Shown here: one piece after another, positions 6,096 through 14,525 of the stretch | How the letters are laid out: every line of letters begins with the position of its first letter | Position numbering within the stretch: the stretch's first letter is position 1 | Origin: CBDULX01 sp965368175 | GTDB lineage: Bacteria; Pseudomonadota; Gammaproteobacteria; SZUA-229 | NCBI GenBank assembly: GCA_965368175.1 | Contig: CBDULX010000045.1 | Location: 1 to 16,684, forward strand | DNA length: 16,684 nt | Direction of reading: 5' to 3' | Translations under genes and position numbers: made by a program | The notes under the pieces: model-generated | Told to the model about the DNA's origin: nothing | What the model saw: the letters and a program-made list of their open reading frames with translations, nothing else | Database searches by the model: none

Positions 6096-8480
6096 ATGGC
6101 AGACGAACTGGTAACAATTACGGTTGATGGGCGGCAAATTCAGGCTCCTAAAGGCGCTGCTCTCATAAAAGTAACCGATGATAACGGTATTCGTATACCG
6201 CGTTTCTGTTATCACAAAAAATTATCGGTTGCTGCAAATTGCCGCATGTGTCTGGTGGAGGTTGAAAAAGCCCCCAAACCTATGCCGGCCTGTGCCACCC
6301 CGGTCATGGAAGGCATGGTGGTTCATACCAAATCACCCAAGGCTATTGCAGCACAGAAATCGGTGATGGAATTCCTGTTGATCAATCATCCGCTGGATTG
6401 CCCTATCTGCGACCAGGGCGGTGAGTGCGAATTGCAGGATGTGTCCATGGGGTATGGCGGCGATGTTTCCAAGTACTCCGATATCAAACGTGTGGTCGTT
6501 GATAAAAATATTGGTCCTCTGATTGCGACAGAATTAACTCGTTGTATTCAATGTACTCGCTGTATACGCTTTGGCGAGGAAATTGCCGGTATGCGTGAGC
6601 TGGGTGCTACTGGTCGTGGTGACCGTATGGAAATTGGTACCTATATAGAGAAAAGTCTCGATTCAGAAATGTCGGGCAATGTGATTGATATTTGTCCAGT
6701 GGGTGCGTTAACCGCCAAACCATCGCGTTATACCGGACGTGCCTGGGAAATGGCTCAACATTCAGCCGTTGCGCCCCATGATTCCGTAGGTTCCAATATT
6801 TATATACACACTTTACGTGGTGAAGTGATACGTGTAGTGCCGAGAGATAATGAAGCGGTGAATGAGGTCTGGATATCCGACCGGGATCGTTACAGCTATC
6901 GCGGAATTTATGCCAAAGATCGTGCCAAAGTGCCTTTGATCAAGAAAGAAGGACAGTGGGTAGAATGTAGCTGGGACGAAGCTCTTCAAGCAGCCGTCAG
7001 CGGTATCCAGTCGGTGACCAATACCAGCGGTGCAGAGCAGCTTGCTGCCTGGGTATCTCCCAATTCGACTCTTGAAGAACTGTATTTGTTACAGAAAATC
7101 CTGCGCGGTCTGGGTAGTGGTAATCTGGAGCATCGACTACGACAGACAGATTTTTCAGACCAGACTGCTGACCCGGTAATGCCCTGGCTGGGGCAGGAAA
7201 TTCCGAATTTACAGACAATACAGGCTGCGTTACTGATCGGTTCGAATGTGCGCAAGGAGCAGCCGCTGTTTGCTCATCGACTGCGTAAAGCAGTGGTAAG
7301 ACGTCAGGCGCGGGTTAGTTTTGTCAACCCTCGTGCATTTGACTGGCATTTCCCGATCGCTCAGGAATGTACCGGTTCTGCCAGCGCTATGCTGGAGCAT
7401 CTGGCTGGTATTGCCCGGGCAGCTTACGAGTTGTCCGGTCAGTCGGTACCGGCGCATCTGTCTGCTGTGGTAAGTAGTGCCAATATTACTGAAGACCATA
7501 AACAGATAGCCAGTGATTTGAAACAGGCTGAACAGGCAACCGTACTGCTGGGTAATATTGCCCACCAGCACCCCCAGTTCTCGGTCCTTCGCGCACTGGC
7601 AGCCGCAATTGCAGAACAAACTAATAGCGTGCTGGGTTATCTGCCTGAGGCGGCTAACACTGCCGGTGCCTGGCTGGCGGGAGCTGTGCCTCATCGTGGC
7701 CCGGCTGGAAATACAGACGTGGTACAGGGCATGAGCCTGGCTGAACAAATTGACAACCCTCGTAAGGCACTGATTACCTTTAATACGGAACCGGAATTCG
7801 ATAGCTTTAATGGCACCAAAGTGCTGGAAGCCGTTAAACGTGCGGATTATGTGGTTGCTATCAGCAGTTATGTCACCGACAGCCTGCGTAGTTATGCCGA
7901 TGTGATTCTGCCACTGGCGGTGTTCACCGAGACCTCCGGCACTTATGTCAACGCCGAGGGCTACTGGCAGAGTTTCAAAGGCGCCGTTCAGCCTATGGGT
8001 GAGGCCCGGCCCGGCTGGAAAATTTTACGTGTGATGGGTAATTTGTTTAATCTCGATGGCTTCGATTTTGTGTCATCAGAAGAAGTAAGAGATGAACTGA
8101 AACAGCTGTGTCAGTCAGTTGAATTGAATAATAAGCTGAATACCTCCGAGAAGATCAGTATTGCTCCGGTCAATGGCAGTTTGCAACGGCTGGGAGAGGT
8201 TCCCCTGTATGCCATGGATGCCCTGGTGCGTCGATCAGATGCACTACAGAAAACCAGAGATGCAGTGCAGGACAGTGTACGGATCAATTCACGGCAGGCG
8301 GAAAAGTCTGGAGTGATGACGGCTGAGAAGGTCAGAGTGAATCAGGACGGTGCCCATGCTTATCTGCCACTGGTGATCGATGAAGGTATTCCCGATGGCT
8401 GTGTCTGGATTGCTGCGGCCATGCCGAGCACATTCGTTTTGGGCGAAACCTTTGGCCCGATTGAACTGGAGAAAGTGTAA
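6096..8480 (+). CDS. nuoG: NADH-quinone oxidoreductase subunit G (75 kDa type)
   Basis: Large N-module subunit that relays electrons from NuoF/E towards NuoI. In the 794-residue protein the N-terminal ferredoxin domain has N1b ligands Cys38, Cys49, Cys52 and Cys66. The His/Cys motif HPLDCPICDQGGEC supplies N5 (His98, Cys102, Cys105, Cys111). Cys150, Cys153, Cys156 and Cys200 supply N4. The rest is the degenerate molybdopterin-oxidoreductase-like domain, with no molybdenum site expected. The extra CxxCxxxC cluster N7 found in E. coli is absent: the region about 215-265 has no cysteines. I chose the ATG at 6096, with GAAGG six bases upstream, over an in-frame TTG at 6078 that would add a basic MRRRYE stretch. 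Confidence 0.96.
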   Translation: MADELVTITVDGRQIQAPKGAALIKVTDDNGIRIPRFCYHKKLSVAANCRMCLVEVEKAPKPMPACATPVMEGMVVHTKSPKAIAAQKSVMEFLLINHPLDCPICDQGGECELQDVSMGYGGDVSKYSDIKRVVVDKNIGPLIATELTRCIQCTRCIRFGEEIAGMRELGATGRGDRMEIGTYIEKSLDSEMSGNVIDICPVGALTAKPSRYTGRAWEMAQHSAVAPHDSVGSNIYIHTLRGEVIRVVPRDNEAVNEVWISDRDRYSYRGIYAKDRAKVPLIKKEGQWVECSWDEALQAAVSGIQSVTNTSGAEQLAAWVSPNSTLEELYLLQKILRGLGSGNLEHRLRQTDFSDQTADPVMPWLGQEIPNLQTIQAALLIGSNVRKEQPLFAHRLRKAVVRRQARVSFVNPRAFDWHFPIAQECTGSASAMLEHLAGIARAAYELSGQSVPAHLSAVVSSANITEDHKQIASDLKQAEQATVLLGNIAHQHPQFSVLRALAAAIAEQTNSVLGYLPEAANTAGAWLAGAVPHRGPAGNTDVVQGMSLAEQIDNPRKALITFNTEPEFDSFNGTKVLEAVKRADYVVAISSYVTDSLRSYADVILPLAVFTETSGTYVNAEGYWQSFKGAVQPMGEARPGWKILRVMGNLFNLDGFDFVSSEEVRDELKQLCQSVELNNKLNTSEKISIAPVNGSLQRLGEVPLYAMDALVRRSDALQKTRDAVQDSVRINSRQAEKSGVMTAEKVRVNQDGAHAYLPLVIDEGIPDGCVWIAAAMPSTFVLGETFGPIELEKV

Positions 8481-8482
8481 TC

Positions 8483-9544
8483 ATGATTGATACGGCCATT
8501 GATTTTACACTGTCAATCTGGAACTGGTTTCCTGTGTGGGCGCAGACCGTGATTGTCGACGTGGTTTTGATCGTCATCATCATGGTGCCATTGATGTTAT
8601 CGGTCGCATATGTCACTTATATGGAGCGTAAGGTTATTGGTTATATGCATGCGCGTATGGGGCCAAATCGTGTTGGTCCCAAAGGATGGTTGCAGCCTAT
8701 AGCCGATGCGGTGAAATTGATGTTCAAGGAAATCGTCATTCCCACCAATTCCAATCGTTTCCTGTTCCTGTTTGCGCCCATGCTCGCGATAGGGCCAGCA
8801 CTGGCCGCCTGGGCGGTAATTCCTTTTTCCGATGGCTGGGTACTGGCGGATGTTAATGCGGGTCTGTTGTATGTACTCGCTTTGACCTCGATGGGCGTGT
8901 ACGGCATTATTCTGGCTGGTTGGTCGTCAAATTCCAAATACGCCATGATGGGCGCTCTGCGATCTGCTGCTCAGATGGTGGCTTATGAAATTGCCATGGG
9001 TTTTGCACTGGTTGGTGTATTGATGGCGGCAGGCAGTTTGAATCTGGGCGATATTATCGCCAGGCAGGCCGGCGGGGTTACGAACTGGTTCTGGTTGCCC
9101 TTATTCCCATTACTGATCGTGTATTTCATATCAGGTGTTGCTGAAACCAACCGCGCTCCCTTTGATGTGGCGGAGGGTGAATCTGAGATTGTGGCCGGTT
9201 TCCACGTGGATTATTCCGGTATGGCATTTGCGGTTTTCTTCCTGGCTGAGTACGCCAACATCATCATGATTTCAGCGCTGACATCCATCTTGTTCTTCGG
9301 CGGCTGGTTGTCGCCTTTCAGTGCTTATGCCGATGTTCCCCTGCTGGGTGATGGAATGCAGTGGTTTCTCATGAAAACCGTGGCCGTGATTTTCATGTTC
9401 CTGTGGATACGCGCTACTTTTCCTCGCTACCGTTATGATCAGATTATGCGCCTGGGCTGGAAAGTATTTATTCCAGTGACCCTGGTATGGATTACCGTCG
9501 AGGCGGTGATGGCTGTTATGAAAATCGGGCCCTGGGCGGTATAG
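8483..9544 (+). CDS. nuoH: NADH-quinone oxidoreductase subunit H
   Basis: Membrane subunit that forms much of the quinone entry tunnel and links the Q site to the proton channels. The 353-residue protein is strongly hydrophobic with about eight transmembrane helices. Signatures are YMERKVIGYMHARMGPNRVG (46-65), GWLQPIADAVKLMFKE (68-83), AETNRAPFDVAEGESEIVAG (220-239) with the acidic E-channel residues, and FFLAEYANI (252-260). A GGAG at 8468-8471 inside the nuoG end precedes the ATG, and only two bases separate the genes. No anomalies were seen. Confidence 0.98.
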   Translation: MIDTAIDFTLSIWNWFPVWAQTVIVDVVLIVIIMVPLMLSVAYVTYMERKVIGYMHARMGPNRVGPKGWLQPIADAVKLMFKEIVIPTNSNRFLFLFAPMLAIGPALAAWAVIPFSDGWVLADVNAGLLYVLALTSMGVYGIILAGWSSNSKYAMMGALRSAAQMVAYEIAMGFALVGVLMAAGSLNLGDIIARQAGGVTNWFWLPLFPLLIVYFISGVAETNRAPFDVAEGESEIVAGFHVDYSGMAFAVFFLAEYANIIMISALTSILFFGGWLSPFSAYADVPLLGDGMQWFLMKTVAVIFMFLWIRATFPRYRYDQIMRLGWKVFIPVTLVWITVEAVMAVMKIGPWAV

Positions 9545-9553
9545 GAGAATATG

Positions 9554-10042
9554 ATGAGGCTGATTAAACACTACATCAAAAGTTTCCTGTTGTTTGAGTT
9601 ATTGAAGGGTATGGCAGTTACCGGTCGCTATCTGTTTGCCAGGAAGATTACCATACAGTATCCGGAAGAAAAAACGCCCCTGTCACCTCGGTTTCGTGGT
9701 CTGCACGCTCTGCGTCGTTACGCTAATGGTGAAGAACGTTGTATCGCCTGTAAATTATGCGAAGCGGTATGTCCTGCGCTGGCCATTACCATCGATTCTG
9801 AACAGCGAGCTGACGGCACCCGTAGAACCACCCGCTATGACATCGATTTGTTCAAATGCATTTACTGTGGCTTTTGTGAAGAAGCCTGCCCGGTGGATTC
9901 CATCGTGGAGACGGATATTTTTGAATATCACTTCGAGAAACGGGGTGAGCAGATTATGACCAAAGATAAATTACTGGCGATTGGTGATAAATACGAAGCA
10001 CAAATTGCAGCCAATAGAACAGCCGACGCACCTTATCGTTAA
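9554..10042 (+). CDS. nuoI: NADH-quinone oxidoreductase subunit I (two 4Fe-4S ferredoxin)
   Basis: Ferredoxin-type Q-module subunit holding clusters N6a and N6b, which bridge NuoG to NuoB. Two motifs are present: CIACKLCEAVCP (Cys63, 66, 69, 73) and CIYCGFCEEACP (Cys102, 105, 108, 112). An amphipathic N-terminal helix (about 3-30) lies on the membrane surface. Two consecutive ATG codons occur at 9551 and 9554. AGGAG at 9543-9547 is only three bases from the first but six from the second, so I prefer 9554 (162 residues, MRLIKHY); the other choice adds one Met. The ribosome site overlaps the nuoH stop. Confidence 0.96.
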   Translation: MRLIKHYIKSFLLFELLKGMAVTGRYLFARKITIQYPEEKTPLSPRFRGLHALRRYANGEERCIACKLCEAVCPALAITIDSEQRADGTRRTTRYDIDLFKCIYCGFCEEACPVDSIVETDIFEYHFEKRGEQIMTKDKLLAIGDKYEAQIAANRTADAPYR

Positions 10043-10054
10043 GGCAGGAACAGA

Positions 10055-10660
10055 ATGATTTTTACAGAACTTGTTTTTTATGGCTTTTCGCTGATCATGA
10101 TCGTGGCAGCACTGGGAGTTATTACTTCACGTAACCCGGTGCATTCGGTTCTGTTTCTGGTGCTGACTTTCTTTGCTACTTCGGCTATCTGGATATTACT
10201 GGAAGCTGAATTCCTGGCCATTACTCTGGTGCTGGTCTATGTCGGCGCGGTGATGGTGCTGTTCCTGTTTGTGGTAATGATGCTGGATATTAATCTCACA
10301 GTGTTACGTGAAGGTTTCACAAAGTTCCTGCCCTTCGGTGTGATTATTGCGCTGATCCTGATCGCGCAGATGGTTATGGTGGTGGGTCCCGAGAACTTTG
10401 GCCTGGATCAGTACGCCGAGCCGGCCAGGCATGCTGCGGATTACAGTAATACCAAGGCCCTGGGCAGGGTCCTGTATACCGATTATGTGTTCCCGTTTGA
10501 AATAGCTTCGGTAATATTGCTGGTGGCGATCGTGGCGGCCATATCGCTGACCATGCGCCGTCGTCCAAATACCAAGCACCAGAATCCGGGCAAGCAGGTG
10601 AAGGTGAAAAAAGAAGACAGGCTACGTGTCGTCAAAATGCAATCGGAAGAGAAACAATAA
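10055..10660 (+). CDS. nuoJ: NADH-quinone oxidoreductase subunit J
   Basis: Membrane subunit whose third helix undergoes the pi-bulge transition that links quinone reduction to proton channels. The 201-residue protein has five transmembrane helices; the key helix is YVGAVMVLFLFVVMM (62-76), with Tyr62 matching E. coli Tyr59. The acidic LEAEFLAI segment (49-56) precedes it. The C-terminal tail (about 168-201) is rich in Lys and Arg and is presumably cytoplasmic. AGGA at 10046-10049 gives a good start. The stop overlaps the nuoK start as TAATG, indicating coupling. Confidence 0.97.
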   Translation: MIFTELVFYGFSLIMIVAALGVITSRNPVHSVLFLVLTFFATSAIWILLEAEFLAITLVLVYVGAVMVLFLFVVMMLDINLTVLREGFTKFLPFGVIIALILIAQMVMVVGPENFGLDQYAEPARHAADYSNTKALGRVLYTDYVFPFEIASVILLVAIVAAISLTMRRRPNTKHQNPGKQVKVKKEDRLRVVKMQSEEKQ

Positions 10661-10965
10661 TGATTCCACTCTCCAGTTATCTGATATTAGGGGCCATTTT
10701 ATTTTCCATTAGTGTGGCGGGTATTTTCATTAATCGAAAAAATGTCATCATCCTTCTGATGTGTATTGAGTTAATGTTGCTGGCGGTAAATATCAATTTT
10801 ATTGCTTTCTCCCATTTTCTCGGTGATACCGCCGGTCAGGTGTTCGTGTTCTTTATTCTGACCGTGGCGGCTGCTGAAGCGGCCATTGGTCTGGCCATTC
10901 TGGTCGTGCTGTTCCGAAATCGCGGCACAATTAATGTTACTGAACTCGATAGTTTGAAGGGGTAG
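10660..10965 (+). CDS. nuoK: NADH-quinone oxidoreductase subunit K
   Basis: Three-helix membrane subunit, related to MrpC, that carries protonatable glutamates of the central proton path. In the 101-residue protein Glu37 (MCIELMLLAVN) and Glu73 (VAAAEAAIGLAI) match the essential E. coli residues Glu36 and Glu72. The length is standard. It starts within the nuoJ stop codon and ends two bases before nuoL, so J, K and L probably are translated together. Confidence 0.97.
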   Translation: MIPLSSYLILGAILFSISVAGIFINRKNVIILLMCIELMLLAVNINFIAFSHFLGDTAGQVFVFFILTVAAAEAAIGLAILVVLFRNRGTINVTELDSLKG

Positions 10966-10967
10966 CC

Positions 10968-12911
10968 ATGGAAAATGTATATCTAGCCATTCCTCTGGCC
11001 TCCCTGATTGGCGCTATCCTGGCTGGTTTCTTTGGCAAGGTGATTGGCCGCACGGGTTCCCACACAGTAACCATCGCCGGTGTGACGGTTTCATTTATTC
11101 TGTCGCTGGTGGCACTGGTCCATATCGTGTTCCAGGGTGGTGAAGTGTATAACGCTACCGTATATACCTGGATGGTGAGCGATGGCCTGACATTTGAAGT
11201 CGGTTTCCTCGTCGACAACCTGACCGTGATGATGATGACGGTGGTAACCGCTGTTTCACTGGCCGTGCATGTCTATACCATCGGCTATATGCAGGATGAT
11301 CCCGGTTATCAGCGCTTCTTCAGTTATATTTCTCTGTTTACCTTTTCCATGTTGATGCTGGTTATGTCCAACAACTTCCTGCAGCTATTTTTTGGCTGGG
11401 AAGCGGTGGGCGTTGTGTCCTATCTGCTGATTGGGTTCTGGTATAAAAAAGAGACCGCTATTTATGCTAATTTAAAGGCCTTCCTGGTGAATCGGGTGGG
11501 TGATTTTGGTTTTATTCTTGGTATAGCCGCGATTGTAATGTATGCCGGCAGCCTGGATTATATTGAGGTATTCCAGCAAGCAGGCCAGATTGCTAACCAG
11601 AATATCAGTGTGCTGGGTGATACCGAATGGTCGGTGATGACCTTGATCTGTATTCTGCTGTTCATTGGTGCCATGGGTAAATCGGCCCAGGTGCCCCTGC
11701 ATGTGTGGCTGCCCGATTCCATGGAAGGCCCAACACCCATATCCGCCTTGATCCATGCTGCGACCATGGTTACCGCCGGTATTTTCATGGTGGCTCGTAT
11801 GTCACCGCTGTTTGAGTTTTCTGAAACCGCACTCAGTTTTGTGCTGGTGATTGGCGCCATTACCGCCTTCTTTATGGGGCTGGTGGGCATAGTTCAGAAC
11901 GACATTAAACGTGTAGTGGCTTACTCCACCCTGTCTCAGCTAGGCTATATGACAGTAGCTCTAGGCGCTTCGGCCTATTCAGCAGCTGTGTTTCATCTGA
12001 TGACTCACGCCTTTTTCAAAGCCCTGCTGTTCCTGGCTGCCGGTTCGGTGATTATTGCTATGCACCATGAGCAGGACATACGCAAAATGGGTGGCCTGAA
12101 AAAATATATGCCGATTACTTACTGGACTTCATTAATTGGTTCTCTGGCATTAATCGGTTTCCCGGGATTCTCTGGATTTTTCTCAAAAGATGCCATTATT
12201 GAGGCGGTTCATCACTCGCAACTCCCAGGTTCGGATTTTGCGTATATGATGGTAGTTGCGGGAGTATTTGTCACCGCTTTCTATACCTTCCGCCTGTTCT
12301 TCCTGGTGTTCCATGGTAAAGAGCGGATGGATGATCATACCCGTGAGCACTTACACGAAACACCTAAAGTGGTCACTTTTCCATTGATCGCACTGGCCAT
12401 ACCCTCGGTGATTATTGGCGGTATGACGGTTGGCAGTATGCTGTTTGGTGATTACTTTGATGGCGCTATATACGTCAAAGAAGCACATAACGTACTGGGG
12501 CAGATCGATTATCACGGTGCTGTGGCCTTTGTGCAGCATGGTTTCGGCGGCCTTGCGGTTTATCTGGCGGCGGCCGGCGTATTCCTGGCCTGGCTGTTTT
12601 ATCTCAAAGCGCCATGGCTGTCGGATATGGCGGCGAAGAAACTCAGCTTCCTGCATAAATTACTGGATCGTAAATACTGGGTGGACGAAGTTTATTTCGC
12701 TGTGTTTGCTAATGGTGGACGCGGTCTGGCTAAGGGCTTATGGAAGGGTGGTGATGTTACTTTGATCGATGGCTGGATCATCAATGGTTCAGCGCGACTG
12801 GTAGGGTGGGTAGCCAGTGTAACTCGCCAGGTACAGACAGGTATGTTGTATCACTATGCCTTTGCCATGATTATTGGCCTGGTGGCCTTGCTGGTATTGT
12901 TTACCAATTAA
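10968..12911 (+). CDS. nuoL: NADH-quinone oxidoreductase subunit L (antiporter-like)
   Basis: Distal proton-pumping subunit, homologous to MrpA-type antiporters, with a C-terminal lateral helix running along the membrane arm. The 647-residue protein retains the channel residues Glu145 (FFGWEAVG), Lys238 (GAMGKSAQVPLHVWLPD), His263 (LIHAATMVTAG), Lys351 (HAFFKALLFLAAG) and Lys408 (FFSKDAI), matching E. coli Glu144, Lys229, His254, Lys342 and Lys399. A strong GAAGGGG (10956-10962) precedes the ATG. It is followed by a 74-base gap with a hairpin before nuoM. Confidence 0.98.
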   Translation: MENVYLAIPLASLIGAILAGFFGKVIGRTGSHTVTIAGVTVSFILSLVALVHIVFQGGEVYNATVYTWMVSDGLTFEVGFLVDNLTVMMMTVVTAVSLAVHVYTIGYMQDDPGYQRFFSYISLFTFSMLMLVMSNNFLQLFFGWEAVGVVSYLLIGFWYKKETAIYANLKAFLVNRVGDFGFILGIAAIVMYAGSLDYIEVFQQAGQIANQNISVLGDTEWSVMTLICILLFIGAMGKSAQVPLHVWLPDSMEGPTPISALIHAATMVTAGIFMVARMSPLFEFSETALSFVLVIGAITAFFMGLVGIVQNDIKRVVAYSTLSQLGYMTVALGASAYSAAVFHLMTHAFFKALLFLAAGSVIIAMHHEQDIRKMGGLKKYMPITYWTSLIGSLALIGFPGFSGFFSKDAIIEAVHHSQLPGSDFAYMMVVAGVFVTAFYTFRLFFLVFHGKERMDDHTREHLHETPKVVTFPLIALAIPSVIIGGMTVGSMLFGDYFDGAIYVKEAHNVLGQIDYHGAVAFVQHGFGGLAVYLAAAGVFLAWLFYLKAPWLSDMAAKKLSFLHKLLDRKYWVDEVYFAVFANGGRGLAKGLWKGGDVTLIDGWIINGSARLVGWVASVTRQVQTGMLYHYAFAMIIGLVALLVLFTN

Positions 12912-12924
12912 TTTTAAATAATCG

Positions 12925-12950
12925 GTTGCCTGTTGTTTACAGCAGGCAAC
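12925..12950. promoter_or_regulatory. 11-bp hairpin in the nuoL/nuoM gap
   Basis: GTTGCCTGTTG (12925-12935) pairs with CAGCAGGCAAC (12940-12950), with a single G-U wobble, around the tetraloop TTTA. No T tract follows, so it is not a standard intrinsic terminator. Its place in the second largest gap of the operon suggests an mRNA stability or processing element that sets NuoM/N levels. The nuoM ribosome site (AGG, 12975-12977) is downstream and free. Confidence 0.6.
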
Positions 12951-12985
12951 TATAGAAGATAACTAAAAATAGATAGGTAATTCGA

Positions 12986-14512
12986 ATGTTTACAGATTGG
13001 CCCCTATTAAGCCTGGTCGTCTGGATACCGATATTTGGCGGTATTTTGGTTCTTCTGTCCGGTGATAGATGGAACGCAGATCTTGCCCGCAGAGTAGCGC
13101 TTATATTTTCGATCGTTACCTTTTTACTGAGTCTGGGGCTCTATTCCGGCTTTGATACTGGCACGGCTCAGATGCAGTTTGTCGAGGGTCCTCATGACTG
13201 GATCACTTCGTACAATATTTTTTATCATCTTGGCGTTGATGGCATATCCATGCCACTGATCATTCTTACTACCTTTACCACGGTGCTGGTGGTATTGGCC
13301 GGCTGGGAAGTTATTAAAACCCGTCCAGCCCAGTACATGGCCGCTTTCCTGATAATGGAAGGTCTGATGAATGGCGTATTCTCGGCACTGGATTCGATTT
13401 TCTTCTATGTGTTCTGGGAAGGCATGCTGATCCCCATGTTCCTTATCATCGGGGTCTGGGGCGGCGCACGTCGAGTTTATGCCACCATCAAGTTCTTTAT
13501 TTATACTTTCTTCGGCTCAGTCTTCATGCTGGTGGCACTGATCTATATGTATTATCAGTCTGGCAGTTTTGCCATTCAGGATATGCATATGCTGAAACTG
13601 GACATGACTGAACAGATCCTGATTTTCGTCGCCTTCCTGATGGCCTTTGCAGTGAAAGTGCCAATGTGGCCGGTACACACCTGGTTACCCGATGCTCATG
13701 TTGAGGCACCCACAGGTGGTTCCGTGATACTGGCCGCGATCATGCTGAAAATTGGTGGTTATGGTTTCCTTCGTTTCAGTCTGCCCATTACGCCGGATGC
13801 CAGTCATACTCTGGACTGGCTGATCATAGCTATGTCATTGATAGCGGTTGTGTATATCGGCTTCGTGGCCCTGGCACAGAGTGATATGAAAAAACTGGTG
13901 GCCTATTCATCCATCGCTCATATGGGCTTTGTCACCCTGGGTATATTTGTGGTATTCGGCATCTGGGAAAATCCGGCCAATACTGATATCTCCGGTGCCG
14001 CACTGGCAGTTGAAGGGGCCATGGTGCAGATGATTTCCCATGGATTTATTTCCGGTGCCCTGTTCCTTATGATCGGCGTGCTTTACGATCGAATGCACAG
14101 TCGTGAAATTAAGGATTATGGTGGTGTGGTCAATACTATGCCGGTGTTTGCTGCCTTTGCCGTATTTTTCGCACTGGCCAATGCCGGTCTGCCTGGCACC
14201 TCCGGGTTTGTCGGTGAATTCATGGTCATTATTGCCAGTTTTAAAGCCAATGTCTGGTATGCCTTCCTGGCCGCCAGTACTTTGATCCTGGGTGCCGCTT
14301 ATACCCTGTGGATGGTGAAACGGGTGTTTTATGGCGAAATAAAGAATGACAATGTAAAAGCGCTGACAGATATCAATCGTCGTGAACTAATCATTATGTC
14401 GAGCCTGGCTATCGCGGTACTGGCGCTGGGTCTATATCCGGCACCATTGGTCGATGTTATGCATGCATCCGTTAATAACCTGTTACAGCATGTAGCTGTA
14501 TCCAAGCTCTGA
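12986..14512 (+). CDS. nuoM: NADH-quinone oxidoreductase subunit M (antiporter-like)
   Basis: Second antiporter-like proton pump of the membrane arm, between NuoL and NuoN. The 508-residue protein has about fourteen helices. Expected residues are present: Glu145 (FWEGMLIPMF), Lys224 (FAVKVPMWPVHTWLPDAHVE), Lys255 (IMLKIGGYG), His312 (SIAHMGF) and Glu411 (GFVGEFM), corresponding to E. coli Glu144, Lys234, Lys265, His322 and Glu407. The start follows an ATAGG site eight bases upstream. nuoN begins 13 bases after the stop. Confidence 0.98.
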   Translation: MFTDWPLLSLVVWIPIFGGILVLLSGDRWNADLARRVALIFSIVTFLLSLGLYSGFDTGTAQMQFVEGPHDWITSYNIFYHLGVDGISMPLIILTTFTTVLVVLAGWEVIKTRPAQYMAAFLIMEGLMNGVFSALDSIFFYVFWEGMLIPMFLIIGVWGGARRVYATIKFFIYTFFGSVFMLVALIYMYYQSGSFAIQDMHMLKLDMTEQILIFVAFLMAFAVKVPMWPVHTWLPDAHVEAPTGGSVILAAIMLKIGGYGFLRFSLPITPDASHTLDWLIIAMSLIAVVYIGFVALAQSDMKKLVAYSSIAHMGFVTLGIFVVFGIWENPANTDISGAALAVEGAMVQMISHGFISGALFLMIGVLYDRMHSREIKDYGGVVNTMPVFAAFAVFFALANAGLPGTSGFVGEFMVIIASFKANVWYAFLAASTLILGAAYTLWMVKRVFYGEIKNDNVKALTDINRRELIIMSSLAIAVLALGLYPAPLVDVMHASVNNLLQHVAVSKL

Positions 14513-14525
14513 GTGGACTGAATAT

